From NCBI RefSeq assembly GCF_900105125.1, contig NZ_LT629750.1, positions 2,356,001 through 2,420,000 of the forward strand: a stretch of 64,000 nucleotides of DNA, written 5' to 3'. The notes under the pieces were generated by a model, which did no database searches, had not been told where the DNA came from, and saw only the letters and a list, made by a program, of their open reading frames with translations. Source of the DNA: Bradyrhizobium canariense (GTDB lineage Bacteria; Pseudomonadota; Alphaproteobacteria; Rhizobiales; Xanthobacteraceae). The translations under genes and the position numbers were made by a program. Below are positions 45,169-54,608 of the stretch, one piece after another (the first letter of the stretch is position 1; each line of letters opens with the position of its first letter).

Positions 45169-46350
45169 TCATCGCAAATAATTTCTGGTCGCAAGACTCT
45201 TCATCATCGCGCTGATGCCGAATGTCCATGCCTCGCATTCGTCGCTTGAGCGCATGCGGTTGACGAGCTTGCCGAGTTTCGCCGCCTGAATGGTGACGAT
45301 GTCGTTACGCTTGTGGGTAAAGCCCTGCCCCGGCGTGTCGCGATCTTTCACCGGCGCGAACATCGTCCCGAGGAACAGCGCAAATCCATCAGGATATTGA
45401 TGCACCGGCCCGACCGTCTGCGAAACCAGATCTTCCGGGTCCCGGCTGATCTTGCTGATCGACGAATGTCCGTCGAGCACGAAACCATCATCGCCGGTGA
45501 CCGTCATGGTCAAGTCCATCTTGCGGACGTCGTCGAGAGAGAACGTCTTGTCGAACAGTCGAACGAACGGACCAACGGCGCAGGAAGCATTGTTGTCCTT
45601 TGCCTTGGACAACAGCAGCGCCGACCGTCCCTCGAAGTCTCGCAGGTTGACGTCGTTCCCGAGCGTAGCGCCTACGATCCGGCCGCTGCTTGAGACCACC
45701 AGCACGACCTCCGGTTCGGGGTTGTTCCAGGTCGATTTCGGGTGAAGCCCGGCGTCCATGCCGGTCCCAACCGACGACAGCACCGGCGCCTTGGTGAAAA
45801 CTTCCGCGTCCGGACCGATCCCGACCTCGAGATACTGGCTCCACGCCTGCTGCGAGATGAGAACGTCCTTCAGGTGCATCGCCTCAGGCGATCCCGGCCG
45901 GAGCTTGGACAGGTCATCGCCGACGAGCCGCACCACCTCTTGCCGGATTGCAGCCGCCGACGATGGATTTCCTCGCGCCCGCTCCTCGATGACCCGCTCC
46001 AGCATGGAAACGACAAAGGTGACCCCAGCCGCCTTGAGCACCTGGAGATCGAGCGGCGCGAGCAACCAAGGTTTGCCGACGTCACGCCCGTCGGGCGGGG
46101 TGTTGGCGAGGATCTCATCGAGACTACCAACGCGGGTGCCCGCGACTCCGCGCAGGGATCCGGCCGGATCCGCTTGCTCCGCGAGCGTGCTCACAATCGG
46201 AAAAGCCGACGTCACGTCGAAAACGCCGTCACCGCGCACGGCAACGACGGCGGGGCCGGAAACCGAGGGAAGCCATACGCGGCCGACCAGCGTCCCGGCC
46301 GTCCCATCCTCGGGCAGTATTGAAGCGGCAGTCAACGATTTCATCGCCAT
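45169..46350 (-). CDS. FAH-family dehydratase, XylX-like
   Basis: 393-residue fumarylacetoacetate-hydrolase-family enzyme. ATG 46350 follows GGAGGA. The chain resembles Caulobacter XylX (2-keto-3-deoxy-xylonate dehydratase, similar length): LLAPLDLQVLKAAGVTFVVSMLERVIEERARG, YLEVGIGPDAEVFTK, TWNNPEPEVVLVV, GNDVNLRDFEGRSALLLSKAKDNNASCAVGPF and MFAPVKDRDTPGQGFTHK. The comparison is from memory. Expected reaction: dehydration of a 2-keto-3-deoxy-sugar acid to a semialdehyde on the way to 2-oxoglutarate. It is the last gene of the nine-gene operon, 61 bases after the DHDPS-family aldolase; xylonate dehydratase genes are not seen. Confidence 0.85.
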   Translation of the reverse strand: MAMKSLTAASILPEDGTAGTLVGRVWLPSVSGPAVVAVRGDGVFDVTSAFPIVSTLAEQADPAGSLRGVAGTRVGSLDEILANTPPDGRDVGKPWLLAPLDLQVLKAAGVTFVVSMLERVIEERARGNPSSAAAIRQEVVRLVGDDLSKLRPGSPEAMHLKDVLISQQAWSQYLEVGIGPDAEVFTKAPVLSSVGTGMDAGLHPKSTWNNPEPEVVLVVSSSGRIVGATLGNDVNLRDFEGRSALLLSKAKDNNASCAVGPFVRLFDKTFSLDDVRKMDLTMTVTGDDGFVLDGHSSISKISRDPEDLVSQTVGPVHQYPDGFALFLGTMFAPVKDRDTPGQGFTHKRNDIVTIQAAKLGKLVNRMRSSDECEAWTFGISAMMKSLATRNYLR

Positions 46351-46411
46351 TCCTCCACGGCTTGGCGCCGTATTAGCAGTTACGGACCGATGGCACGATT
46401 GTCCGTGGCGT

Positions 46412-47341
46412 TCAACGTCCCCAATGCAGCGCCAGCGGATTGACTTCACGCGCGAGTTCGATCAGCCCGGCGCGGGTCTGCGGATGGATCTGGTCGAGCG
46501 GATGGCGCACGGCCTCGCATTTGATCACGCCACCCTCGGCCATCACGCTCTTGGTCGCACGCAATCCGCATTGACGATTTTCGTAGTTCACCAGCGGCAG
46601 AACGTGCGCGTAAGCCGCCGCCGCCTCGGCGCGCCGGCCGGCCCGGTGATGGTCAATCACCGGCCGCAACAGATCCGGCAGCAATGCGCTCGGCATCGTG
46701 CCGGTCGCGCCGGCATCCAGATCGGCCATCATGGTGATGGCTTCTTCGCCGTCGAACGGCCCGACGATCGCTTCGCCGCCCGCCTCGATCAAGGCCCGCA
46801 GCTTCGCCGCCGCGAACGGCACCTCGATCTTGAGGTAGCTCACGAGCGGAAGCTCGCGGGCGAGGCGCGCCAGGAACGGCACCGTGAGCGTAACGCCACT
46901 GAGCGGCGCATCCTGAACCATGATCGGAATTCCGGCGGCGTCGGCCACCTGGCTGAAATGCTCGAACATGCCCTTTTCGTCCGCTCTCAGACCCGCGCCG
47001 TGATAGGGCGGCATCAGCATCAGAAGGCTTGCGCCGCGCTCCGCCGCACGACGGGCCCGCTCCGTGGCGATGCGCGTGCTGAAATGACTGCAGGTCACCA
47101 TGACCGGCTTGCGCCCGGCGACATGAGAGAGGCAGAGATCGACCAGCGTATTGCGCTCATCATCCGACAGCAGGAATTGCTCGGAATAGTTGGCGAGAAT
47201 GCAGATCCCGTCGACGCCCTGATCGATCATGCAATCCAGCACGCGGCGCTGGCCCTCGAGATCGAGATCGCCGCTGTCCGTAAACGGCGTCGGCGCCACA
47301 GGGAATAGCCCGCTATAGATGGGCGTGACGGATTTCGCCAT
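46412..47341 (-). CDS. DHDPS-family (DapA-like) aldolase/dehydratase
   Basis: 309-residue TIM-barrel protein of the dihydrodipicolinate synthase/N-acetylneuraminate lyase superfamily. GLFPVAPTPFTDSGDLD opens it and Lys171 in LVSYLKIEVPF is the Schiff-base lysine. The usual catalytic Tyr of DapA (IxYNxP) is replaced by Gln143 in MVQDAPLSGV, so this is not a lysine-biosynthesis enzyme. Members of this type act as aldolases or dehydratases on 2-keto-3-deoxy sugar acids. Neighbouring the XylX-like gene supports a sugar-acid role. Confidence 0.87.
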   Translation of the reverse strand: MAKSVTPIYSGLFPVAPTPFTDSGDLDLEGQRRVLDCMIDQGVDGICILANYSEQFLLSDDERNTLVDLCLSHVAGRKPVMVTCSHFSTRIATERARRAAERGASLLMLMPPYHGAGLRADEKGMFEHFSQVADAAGIPIMVQDAPLSGVTLTVPFLARLARELPLVSYLKIEVPFAAAKLRALIEAGGEAIVGPFDGEEAITMMADLDAGATGTMPSALLPDLLRPVIDHHRAGRRAEAAAAYAHVLPLVNYENRQCGLRATKSVMAEGGVIKCEAVRHPLDQIHPQTRAGLIELAREVNPLALHWGR

Positions 47342-47381
47342 GAGTGTCCCTCCCGAACCTTCGATTTAGATTCTTTTGCTA

Positions 47382-48548
47382 CTAAATCCTTGCGGCTTCG
47401 ACCAGACCATCCAGCACGTTGAGCGATTCAAACAGATAATATGAGCCGAAGATCGTCTCCGCATTTGTAGCCGAATCCTGGGCACGCGCATCGCGCCGCT
47501 TGTTGAAGCAGGCGCCGACCAGCATGCCGTCCGGCCGATCGCGGTTTTCGCCGACAGGCGTGAGGAAATTGCCGACCAGCGCAGCCGCCGTTCGCTCGCC
47601 TGCGTCCCGGTATCTGGCACGGTGGCCTTCGGACAGCGCAAGTTGCGCCAGCTTCAGCAGGGCCGAACAGGTAATCGCTGTCGCGGCTGTATCGGTCTCG
47701 GTATCGGGAATTGCGGGATCATTGAAATCCCAGAAGGCAATCATGCTGGACGGCACATTCGCGAGCCACCAATCTGCGCCCTTCATGAGCTGTTCCATCC
47801 AGCGCTTTTCCTGCGGCCGGTGCGCCAGCGCGATGGCGGTATAGACCAGGCCCCAGGCTTGCGCCCGTCCCCAGACGCTATCGTCGCTAAAGCCCTTATG
47901 CGTGAAATGACGCACAATGCCGCCGTCCTTCGGGTTCAGCTCGCTCGACTGAACGATCGAACCATCTGATCGCATGTGGACATCCAGCACGCGCGACGTG
48001 TGACGCGCGGCGACGTCGGCGTAGGAGGCATCGCCGGTTTTTTGCGCGGCCCAGAACAGGAGCGGCGTCGCTTGCAGGGAATCGATGCTGCTGAAGGAGT
48101 TGCCGACATCCTCGGATTCCTCGGCGTCCCCTCCAAGGGGAATGAGACCCAATCGATTGTCGAACTGTCCTTTCAGCGATTCCGCGGCTTCCAGCGCCAG
48201 TGCGGCTGCATCGGTATCGGCACACAAGACATCGCCGAGCGCGGCGCCATAGTAAAAGCCAAAACCCTTGAATGCGGTTTGCAGCCGGGCGCGAGGTTTC
48301 AGCCGGCTGCTCCACAACCGCGCGGCGTCGCGATATCTCGTATCGCCCGTTCGTTTCGCAGCCAGCCACAGCATGCCGGGCCAGGCGCCGCCGGTCCAAT
48401 CGCCATCCGGGGTCGTCGTCCATTGTCCTGTCTGCGAATTGGCCCAGTGCGGAAACTCGGATTTCAGCACGCCGAGATTCTGGTCGATGCGGCGGCACAT
48501 CCGCTCGGCGCCCGACGACCAAAGGGATTTATCGCTCGCTGCACTCAT
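47382..48548 (-). CDS. GH88-like unsaturated glucuronyl hydrolase
   Basis: 388-residue alpha/alpha-barrel hydrolase of the GH88 (unsaturated glucuronyl hydrolase) type. WTGGAWPGMLWLAAKRTGD, SFSSIDSLQATPLLFWAAQKTGD (candidate catalytic Asp), SVWGRAQAWGLVYTAIALA and SMIAFWDFNDPAIPDTETDTAATAITCSALLKLA are the family blocks. It has no signal peptide, so it acts in the cytosol on imported oligosaccharides. ATG 48548 follows GGGAGGAATAC. Paralogous to 55947-57128. Such enzymes hydrate the enol of unsaturated uronic acids; the natural substrate here is not known. Confidence 0.85.
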   Translation of the reverse strand: MSAASDKSLWSSGAERMCRRIDQNLGVLKSEFPHWANSQTGQWTTTPDGDWTGGAWPGMLWLAAKRTGDTRYRDAARLWSSRLKPRARLQTAFKGFGFYYGAALGDVLCADTDAAALALEAAESLKGQFDNRLGLIPLGGDAEESEDVGNSFSSIDSLQATPLLFWAAQKTGDASYADVAARHTSRVLDVHMRSDGSIVQSSELNPKDGGIVRHFTHKGFSDDSVWGRAQAWGLVYTAIALAHRPQEKRWMEQLMKGADWWLANVPSSMIAFWDFNDPAIPDTETDTAATAITCSALLKLAQLALSEGHRARYRDAGERTAAALVGNFLTPVGENRDRPDGMLVGACFNKRRDARAQDSATNAETIFGSYYLFESLNVLDGLVEAARI

Positions 48549-48640
48549 GTATTCCTCCCGCTACGGCAACCGCGAGATGGCATCGCGGCGCCGTTATTGT
48601 TTTTGACTCAAGGGATTGTATTGCGAATGACCGGACCGGC

Positions 48641-49093
48641 TCAGGCGGCCCGCTCCCTGGTGTTCAGGGTCCATTTGAGGTAATGCTTGCCGACAGAGAC
48701 CAGATCACCATGCTGGTTTTTGACTTCGACATTCGCAAGGGTCCGGCGGCGCTCTTCGTCGATCTCACTGATGGTGTAGGTCACGGTCACGGTGTCGTTG
48801 ATATAGACCGGCTTGAGGAACCGAATGCCGTCATAGCCGAGCGAGACCGGGGTCGAGTCGATCCCCTGGCGAAGGCTCTCCTCGATCATCCGGGTCGAGG
48901 CTGTCGACATGAACCCGACCATCAGCGCGCCATGGGCAATCCGCTTGCCATAGATCGAATGGCTCATGAACTCGTCATCGACGTGGTTTTGTGACAGGTC
49001 GCCGGTCAGTCCGGCAAACAGATAGATGTCGGATTCCCCGACCGTTTTGGAGAACTTGACGGAATCACCGATCTTGGCGTGCATCGCAGTCAT
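48641..49093 (-). CDS. MaoC-family hotdog-fold hydratase
   Basis: 150-residue single hotdog-domain protein of the MaoC/(R)-enoyl-CoA hydratase type. TVGESDIYLFAGLTGDLSQNHVDDEF contains the catalytic Asp32/His37 pair (D-x4-H), followed by GKRIAHGALMVGFMSTASTRM. It likely hydrates an enoyl-CoA. Within the operon it lies between the transport ATPase and the GH88-like gene, so a CoA-thioester step is part of this pathway together with the CaiB-type transferase. Confidence 0.9.
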   Translation of the reverse strand: MTAMHAKIGDSVKFSKTVGESDIYLFAGLTGDLSQNHVDDEFMSHSIYGKRIAHGALMVGFMSTASTRMIEESLRQGIDSTPVSLGYDGIRFLKPVYINDTVTVTYTISEIDEERRRTLANVEVKNQHGDLVSVGKHYLKWTLNTRERAA

Positions 49094-49153
49094 TTAACCC
49101 ATCCTCGCGTTGTGTCGTTTGCCTGGAACACCGGCGGACCGGCATCATTCAGA

Positions 49154-50251
49154 TCATCTAATTGCAGCTTCAGTCTCCCGGTCGAAGAAGTGCAGTGCCC
49201 TCCGTTCAACCCACATCTGCGCCGGCGCATGAAGCGCGATCTCGGTGTCGGGTGCGATGCGTGACACCATGATCGTCGCATCCGCGGCGTCCAACCCGAC
49301 GACAAGTTCCGAACCAAGCTGCTCTGTCACCGTAACCTGACCGGTGAATGACGAGCCTGCATCGCCGGTGGCCACGCCGAGATGGATATGTTCGGGTCGG
49401 ATTCCCAGGGTCACGGCCTTCGCGCCACGTTTGCGAAGAACATCCGCCTGCTGCGGCTGGACATGAATATCGAAATTTTTCGCCCGGGCGCGCAACTCAC
49501 CCTGCTCATCGGACAGCTCGACATCGATGAAATTCATCGCGGGAGCGCCGATGAAGCTCGCCACGAACCGCGTTGCCGGACGATTGTAGATATCCAGCGG
49601 CGTGCCGATCTGCTGAATCCAGCCATCCTTCATGACGACAACCCGATCGCCCAATGTCATGGCTTCAACCTGGTCATGCGTAACATAAACCGACGTCGTC
49701 GGCACCCTCTCGCGCAGCGCCTTGAGCTCGATCCGCATTTGCGCCCGAAGCTTCGCATCGAGATTGGACAGTGGCTCGTCGAACAGGAACAATTGGGGCC
49801 GGCGCACGATGCAGCGGCCGAGCGCGACGCGTTGCTGCTGACCACCCGACAATTGGAACGGCTTGCGTGAAAGCAGCGGATCAAGCCCGAGCATTTGCGT
49901 CGCACGGGCGACTTCGGCCTGAATTTCGGCTTCGGAAACCTTTCGATTTCGCAATCCGAAAGCCAGATTATCGAACACCGTCATGTGCTGATAGAGCGCG
50001 TAGTTCTGAAACACCATGGCGATGTCGCGGTCCTTCGGCGGCAGGTCGTTGACGACCTTGCTGCCGATGGAGATCGTCCCGGAACTGATGGTTTCGAGGC
50101 CGGCGATCATCCGCAGCGTCGTGGACTTGCCGCAACCGGACGGTCCGACAAGCACGACGAATTCCCCGTCGGCAATATCGAGACAGACCTCGTGCACGAC
50201 CGGAATCGTGCCGTATTTCTTTACGACGTCGCGTAAAACGACTTCTGCCAT
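49154..50251 (-). CDS. MalK/UgpC-type ABC transporter ATPase
   Basis: 365-residue sugar-type importer ATPase from ATG 50251. Walker A GPSGCGKST, Q-loop IAMVFQNYALYQHMTVFDNL, signature LSGGQQQRVALGRC and Walker B LFLFDEPLSNLDAKLR are all intact; a C-terminal OB/TOBE region (LGIRPEHIHLG, VTEQLGSELVVG) follows, typical of carbohydrate uptake class 1. It is 25 bases after the second permease. Energises uptake for the binding protein encoded at 51988. Confidence 0.93.
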   Translation of the reverse strand: MAEVVLRDVVKKYGTIPVVHEVCLDIADGEFVVLVGPSGCGKSTTLRMIAGLETISSGTISIGSKVVNDLPPKDRDIAMVFQNYALYQHMTVFDNLAFGLRNRKVSEAEIQAEVARATQMLGLDPLLSRKPFQLSGGQQQRVALGRCIVRRPQLFLFDEPLSNLDAKLRAQMRIELKALRERVPTTSVYVTHDQVEAMTLGDRVVVMKDGWIQQIGTPLDIYNRPATRFVASFIGAPAMNFIDVELSDEQGELRARAKNFDIHVQPQQADVLRKRGAKAVTLGIRPEHIHLGVATGDAGSSFTGQVTVTEQLGSELVVGLDAADATIMVSRIAPDTEIALHAPAQMWVERRALHFFDRETEAAIR

Positions 50252-50276
50252 CGCAATCCTCTGGAATAAATCCGGT

Positions 50277-51089
50277 CTACATTCGCAGGCCGCGAATGAC
50301 GTATTTCTGGCCAAACACCGTCACGAGCAGCGCCGGCAACATCGCGAGCACCGCTGTCGCGCTCATCAGATTCCACTCGGTGCCGGTTTCCGTGACGAAT
50401 TGCGCCATCGTGGACGTGATCAGCGGTGTCCGCTGACCCGACAGGATCAGCGCAAACAGAAATTCGTTCCAGGTGGCGAGCCAGCACAGAATGGCCAGCG
50501 CGGCGATACCCGGCAATGCAGCAGGAAGGGCCACGCGGCAGAACGCACCCCATCGCGTGCAGCCGTCGATCAGCGCCGCATACTCCATCGACGGATTGAT
50601 ACCGTCGAAAAAGCCTTTCATCAGCCAGGAGAAGAAGCAAACATGCACGGCGATGTGCGGGAGCAGCAGGCCGATATAGGTGTCGTAGATGCCGAGCCGG
50701 GTATTGACGAGGTAAAGCGGCAAAACCCAGGAGATGTAGGGAACGGTGCGAAAGATATAGATCGTCGCGAACCAGCTTCGCTGGATCCATCCGCCGAACC
50801 GCGACAGCATGTAGCCGCTGCCGACGGTGATCCCGAGCGAAAGGATGGTCGCCAGCGTCGACAGCACGAAGCTGTTCCACATCGCCTGCATCACCTGCGA
50901 CTGATGCAAGACGTCGACAAAATTACCCAGCGTGAAGCGCGTGCCGCGCCAGATGTAATACACGCCCGACGCCGGACGGATCGAGGTCACGCCAAGAATA
51001 GCCACCGGCCCGACAAACAGGACGAAGATCGCCAGCGCGCTGATCGCGAAAACGGCACGCCGCAAGGCGGCGACGACAAGCCCGGTCAT
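50277..51089 (-). CDS. Sugar-type ABC transporter permease (MalG-like)
   Basis: 270-residue inner-membrane permease, MalG/UgpE type, with six hydrophobic segments and the EAA loop EYAALIDGCTRWGAFCRVALPAALPGIAALAILC. Start ATG 51089 overlaps the stop of the first permease by four bases; the long upstream frame to 51377 is antisense-like and is not used. Confidence 0.92.
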   Translation of the reverse strand: MTGLVVAALRRAVFAISALAIFVLFVGPVAILGVTSIRPASGVYYIWRGTRFTLGNFVDVLHQSQVMQAMWNSFVLSTLATILSLGITVGSGYMLSRFGGWIQRSWFATIYIFRTVPYISWVLPLYLVNTRLGIYDTYIGLLLPHIAVHVCFFSWLMKGFFDGINPSMEYAALIDGCTRWGAFCRVALPAALPGIAALAILCWLATWNEFLFALILSGQRTPLITSTMAQFVTETGTEWNLMSATAVLAMLPALLVTVFGQKYVIRGLRM

Positions 51090-51991
51090 CGCGACACCTC
51101 CATGGTGCGGTTGACCAGCTTGTAGAGCCCGATACCGACAAACAGCATGATGATGGCGCCGGCTCCGGCTGCTGCCGCGCCCCGGCCGAAATCGAGATTC
51201 ACGAATGCCTGAACATAGGTGTAAACGCTGAAAACTTCGGTGCTGCGAGCCGGGCCGCCGCCGGTCAGAATCCAGACCTGATCGAAAGTCCGGAAGGCGT
51301 CGATCGAGCGGATCAGAATACAGACGATAATCACCGGCTTCAGCATCGGCAGCGTCACGCGCCGAAACGTGCACCATGGCGTTGCAGCGTCGATCCGCGC
51401 GGCTTCGAACGGCTCAGGCGGCAAGCTCTGCAACGCAGCGAGCAGGATGATCGTGAACCACGGCGTCCAGATCCAGATGTCCGTCATGATGACCAGCGCG
51501 AAGCTCGGCCACCGGTCGGAGAGCCATGGAATATCGGGCAACCCGAGCCAGGACAAAAACGTCGGGATGACGCCGAACTGATCGTTGAACGACCATCGCA
51601 TCATCGTCGCCGTGATCACCGGCGCGATCGTCAGCGGCAGCAGGATTACGGTGCGCAGCAGCGGACGGCCGAAGAACGGACGATTGAGAAGCGAAGCGAG
51701 CGCCAGGCCGAAGACCAGTGAGACGGTCACCGACACGATCATGAGGATGAACGTGTTCGGCAGCACGATCTGCAGGAAGATCGGGTCGGTGAAAACGGCG
51801 ATGTATTGCTTCAGCCCCACCCAGGTCTTGAGCGGGTGGACCAGAGACCAGTCCCGGAAGCTCGCGTTCATGCCGATGAGAATCGGAATGATCTGGAAAC
51901 AGAGCAGGACCGCCGCAGCCGGCGCGATGAGAAGGAGCATGAAGCGCTCCTTCTCATCCAGTCCCCGTCTGGTGAATGGCCCAGCCATCAA
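51086..51991 (-). CDS. Sugar-type ABC transporter permease (MalF-like)
   Basis: 301-residue permease of the MalF/UgpA type. Six hydrophobic segments start at LLLIAPAAAVLLCFQIIPILIGMNASF; the EAA loop is FEAARIDAATPWCTFRRVTLPMLKPVIIVCILI. Start and stop each overlap neighbours by four bases, so it is translationally coupled to the binding protein and to the second permease. Confidence 0.92.
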   Translation of the reverse strand: MMAGPFTRRGLDEKERFMLLLIAPAAAVLLCFQIIPILIGMNASFRDWSLVHPLKTWVGLKQYIAVFTDPIFLQIVLPNTFILMIVSVTVSLVFGLALASLLNRPFFGRPLLRTVILLPLTIAPVITATMMRWSFNDQFGVIPTFLSWLGLPDIPWLSDRWPSFALVIMTDIWIWTPWFTIILLAALQSLPPEPFEAARIDAATPWCTFRRVTLPMLKPVIIVCILIRSIDAFRTFDQVWILTGGGPARSTEVFSVYTYVQAFVNLDFGRGAAAAGAGAIIMLFVGIGLYKLVNRTMEVSR

Positions 51992-53283
51992 TTGGCCGTC
52001 GCACCATTGTGGATCATGTCTACCGATGCCTTCAGGGTCTGCGCTATATCCTGGCGGCTTCCCTTCATCGCGCGGATCAGCGTGTCCGAGTACATCTTGT
52101 GAACGGTCGCCCAGCTACGGAAATAATAAGCATCGTGCACGTGATCGGCCGTAAACAGGATGCCGTAGAGCTTGCGCCAGCCCGCATCATTCTTCTCCAG
52201 TGTCGGCCAGACCTTGGTGTTCGGCGGCGGACCGCCGGTCTGATTCCACTGCTCGATCTGACCATCGGCGTCGCCAAGCATCGCGCCAAGAAGCTTCTTC
52301 GCGGCCGCCTTGCGATCGTCCGGGATCGTCTTCGGAATCGACCAGCCCCAGACGTCGATCCAGGTCCGCACGCCCTTGTTCATCGGGCCGACCGGGAACG
52401 AAGCGATGCCGACCTTTCCGGCGACCGAGGACTTGTCCGGATTGTTGAATGTCCCCAGAAAGGTCGTATCCGCTACGGTGAACGCCGCGTCGCCGGCCTG
52501 GAAGATGGCGTTGGCTTCGTCGCGCGAGTAGGTGGTCATGCCTGGCGGGCTGATCTTCTTGTCGTTGAGCGCGTCCCACCAGAATTCGGCCGTCTGCAAC
52601 TGACATGCCGAATCGATCATCGGTTTCCAGCCTTCGGCGGCCAGCTTGTTGTTGTCGCGCTCATAGGCCGGCGCGTAGATATCGCAGCCGTTATTCCAAA
52701 GGGTCCACCAGAAGCTGAAGAAGGTGTTGGTGTAGCTCATGCCGCCGACATAGCCCCACTTCACTTTCTTCTCGGACTGCAGCTTCTGGCTGATCTTGAC
52801 CAGATCGTCCCATGTTTTCGGCAGCTCCGCCTCGGGGATGAGATCGGTCCGGTAGAACAGGATGCCGGCGGTCGTGGTCATCGACACCGCCGTTGTCTTG
52901 CCGTCGGCATTGTGGAACGGCTCGAGCTGCCCCTTCTCGACGTTCAGCGCATCCGGCACGTCATCCAGCGGCTCGAGATACGGCGCGAGATCCTGACCCC
53001 AATCGTCGTTGTTCCAGATGATATCGCACTGGTCGCTGGCACCCGACGTCAGCATCTGCGTGGTCTTCGGCAGATAGACCGCATAGGACGCCACGGTCTT
53101 GTTGAGCTTGATGCCCTGCTTGGCCGCCCATTTTTCCAGGATGGCGACGTTCGCCACCTGCACCGGGTGATTGATATAGCAGATGTTCAGCGTCGTTTCG
53201 GCCTGTGCGGATGCCGCGAAGCCCAGAAAAGCGAGAGCGCCGGCAAACGGCAGCACACGCAGGATGTGACGTCTCAAGCCCAT
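51988..53283 (-). CDS. Extracellular solute-binding protein (family 1)
   Basis: 431-residue periplasmic binding protein for the sugar-type importer. ATG 53283 follows GAGGGAGAAAAAG; the signal peptide (RHILRVLPFAGALAFLGFAASAQA) has no lipobox. The chain fits family 1 carbohydrate-binding proteins: VKWGYVGGMSYTNTFFSFWWTLWNNGCD, ANAIFQAGDAAFTVADTTFLGTFN, and a Trp-rich domain (FWWTLW, WGWSIPKTI). It binds an unknown sugar or sugar acid, perhaps an unsaturated uronic oligosaccharide given the GH88-like genes. Confidence 0.9.
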   Translation of the reverse strand: MGLRRHILRVLPFAGALAFLGFAASAQAETTLNICYINHPVQVANVAILEKWAAKQGIKLNKTVASYAVYLPKTTQMLTSGASDQCDIIWNNDDWGQDLAPYLEPLDDVPDALNVEKGQLEPFHNADGKTTAVSMTTTAGILFYRTDLIPEAELPKTWDDLVKISQKLQSEKKVKWGYVGGMSYTNTFFSFWWTLWNNGCDIYAPAYERDNNKLAAEGWKPMIDSACQLQTAEFWWDALNDKKISPPGMTTYSRDEANAIFQAGDAAFTVADTTFLGTFNNPDKSSVAGKVGIASFPVGPMNKGVRTWIDVWGWSIPKTIPDDRKAAAKKLLGAMLGDADGQIEQWNQTGGPPPNTKVWPTLEKNDAGWRKLYGILFTADHVHDAYYFRSWATVHKMYSDTLIRAMKGSRQDIAQTLKASVDMIHNGATAN

Positions 53284-53357
53284 GTCTTTTTCTCCCTCAC
53301 GCACGCCGAATGCGACGGCGATGATGCGATTTTTTTGTTGATCGAGATTGACGAGAA

Positions 53358-54551
53358 CTACGACGGGACGCCGACCGCTCCTTTGGCGTAAAGAGCCTGG
53401 AGCTGCCCGGCGTCGTAACCCAGCTCCTTCAGGATTTCCTCCGACTGCGCACCGAGCTTCTGCGGCGGCAGCCTCACCTCGGGCACCTCACCGTCGTAGC
53501 GGACAGGATGACTGACGAGCGTGATCGGCGAGCCGGTCGCGCCTTTGACGGTCTGGAAGCTCTTGTTGTGGGCGACCTGCGGATCGGCCACGACATCGGA
53601 ATAATCGTTGACGGCGGCATGCCAGATGCCGCGTGCCTCCAGCAGCGTCAGGCATTCGGCCGTGGTTCGCTGCGCGAGATTCGCCGCGATCGCAGGCGTT
53701 GCTTCGTCACGCCGGCTGTAGGCTTCGTTGTCGGGAACGCGCTGATCCGCCGGGATGCCGAGCGCATCGCCAAGCACGTCAAGCGAGCCGAGCGAAATGG
53801 CGATATGACCGTCCTTCGTGGCATAAATGCCATAAGGCGCGCCGTAGTACCAACCCGCGATCGGGCCGGGCTGGCGCACGTCATCGGGCCTCTCGCCATT
53901 CAGATAACAGGTGAACGATTCCATCTGCAGGTCGATGGCGGCCGACAGCAGGCTGACATCGACACGACAGCCCTGCCCGGTTCTTTCCTTCTTCACGAGC
54001 GCGGCGAGAATGCCGGCGGCAAACAGCGCCGCGCCGTGATGATCGATCGCGGAGACACCAACGGCCCGCGGACCGTGCTCGCGCGTACCGGTAATCGTCG
54101 CAAGGCCCGACATTGCCTGAACCAGCAAATCCTGACCGGGCCGATTGACGTAAGGTCCGTCGGCGCCATATCCGGATGCCGCGGCGTAGATGATATCGGG
54201 CTTGATCTTCTTGGCCTCGTCGAAGCCCAGGCCAAGCTTGTCGAGCACGCCCGGCCTGAAGTTTTCGGTGATCACGTCGGATCTCGCGATCAGCTTCCTG
54301 GCGACCGCGATGGCTTCCGGCTTCTTCAGATCAAGCGTCAGGCTGCGCTTGTTACGGTTGCCGGTCAGCAGCAGCATGGTTTGACCGTCAACGCGCTTGT
54401 CGGCCCCGCCCCATTTGCGCTGAAACGCGCCATCCGGCGGCTCGATCGCAATCACATCAGCCCCGAGATCAGCGAGAAACTGCACGCCCACCGGGCCCAT
54501 CAGGAAGTGGTTGAAGCTAAGAATTCGGATGCCTTTGAGGAGATCGACCAT
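53358..54551 (-). CDS. CaiB/BaiF-type class III CoA transferase
   Basis: 397-residue CoA transferase. Blocks LSFNHFLMGPVGVQFLADLGADVIAIEPPDGAFQR, NRNKRSLTLDLKKPEA, GYGADGPYVNRPGQDLLVQAMSGL and a candidate catalytic Asp170 in VGVSAIDHHGA define the family. I start it at ATG 54551: an in-frame ATG at 54593 lies only 15 bases from the proposed operator at 54609-54622, too close for a leader. It is the first gene of the leftward nine-gene operon and would activate a carboxylic acid as a CoA thioester. Confidence 0.88.
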   Translation of the reverse strand: MVDLLKGIRILSFNHFLMGPVGVQFLADLGADVIAIEPPDGAFQRKWGGADKRVDGQTMLLLTGNRNKRSLTLDLKKPEAIAVARKLIARSDVITENFRPGVLDKLGLGFDEAKKIKPDIIYAAASGYGADGPYVNRPGQDLLVQAMSGLATITGTREHGPRAVGVSAIDHHGAALFAAGILAALVKKERTGQGCRVDVSLLSAAIDLQMESFTCYLNGERPDDVRQPGPIAGWYYGAPYGIYATKDGHIAISLGSLDVLGDALGIPADQRVPDNEAYSRRDEATPAIAANLAQRTTAECLTLLEARGIWHAAVNDYSDVVADPQVAHNKSFQTVKGATGSPITLVSHPVRYDGEVPEVRLPPQKLGAQSEEILKELGYDAGQLQALYAKGAVGVPS

Positions 54552-54608
54552 CGGTTTCTGCTTGGCTTTCGTCAGGCCTTGCCCATGAGGCATTCCAGCC
54601 GCGATTTC

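Noticed and set aside
45758..47308. 516-codon frame on the + strand
   Set aside because: Antisense to the FAH and DHDPS-family genes, which have clear motifs; the frame is an effect of high GC codon use.
46412..47341. dapA (lysine biosynthesis) call
   Set aside because: The catalytic Tyr position holds Gln143 and the gene is within a catabolic operon.
51976..53391. 471-codon frame on the + strand
   Set aside because: Mirrors the solute-binding protein gene; composition lacks domain signals.
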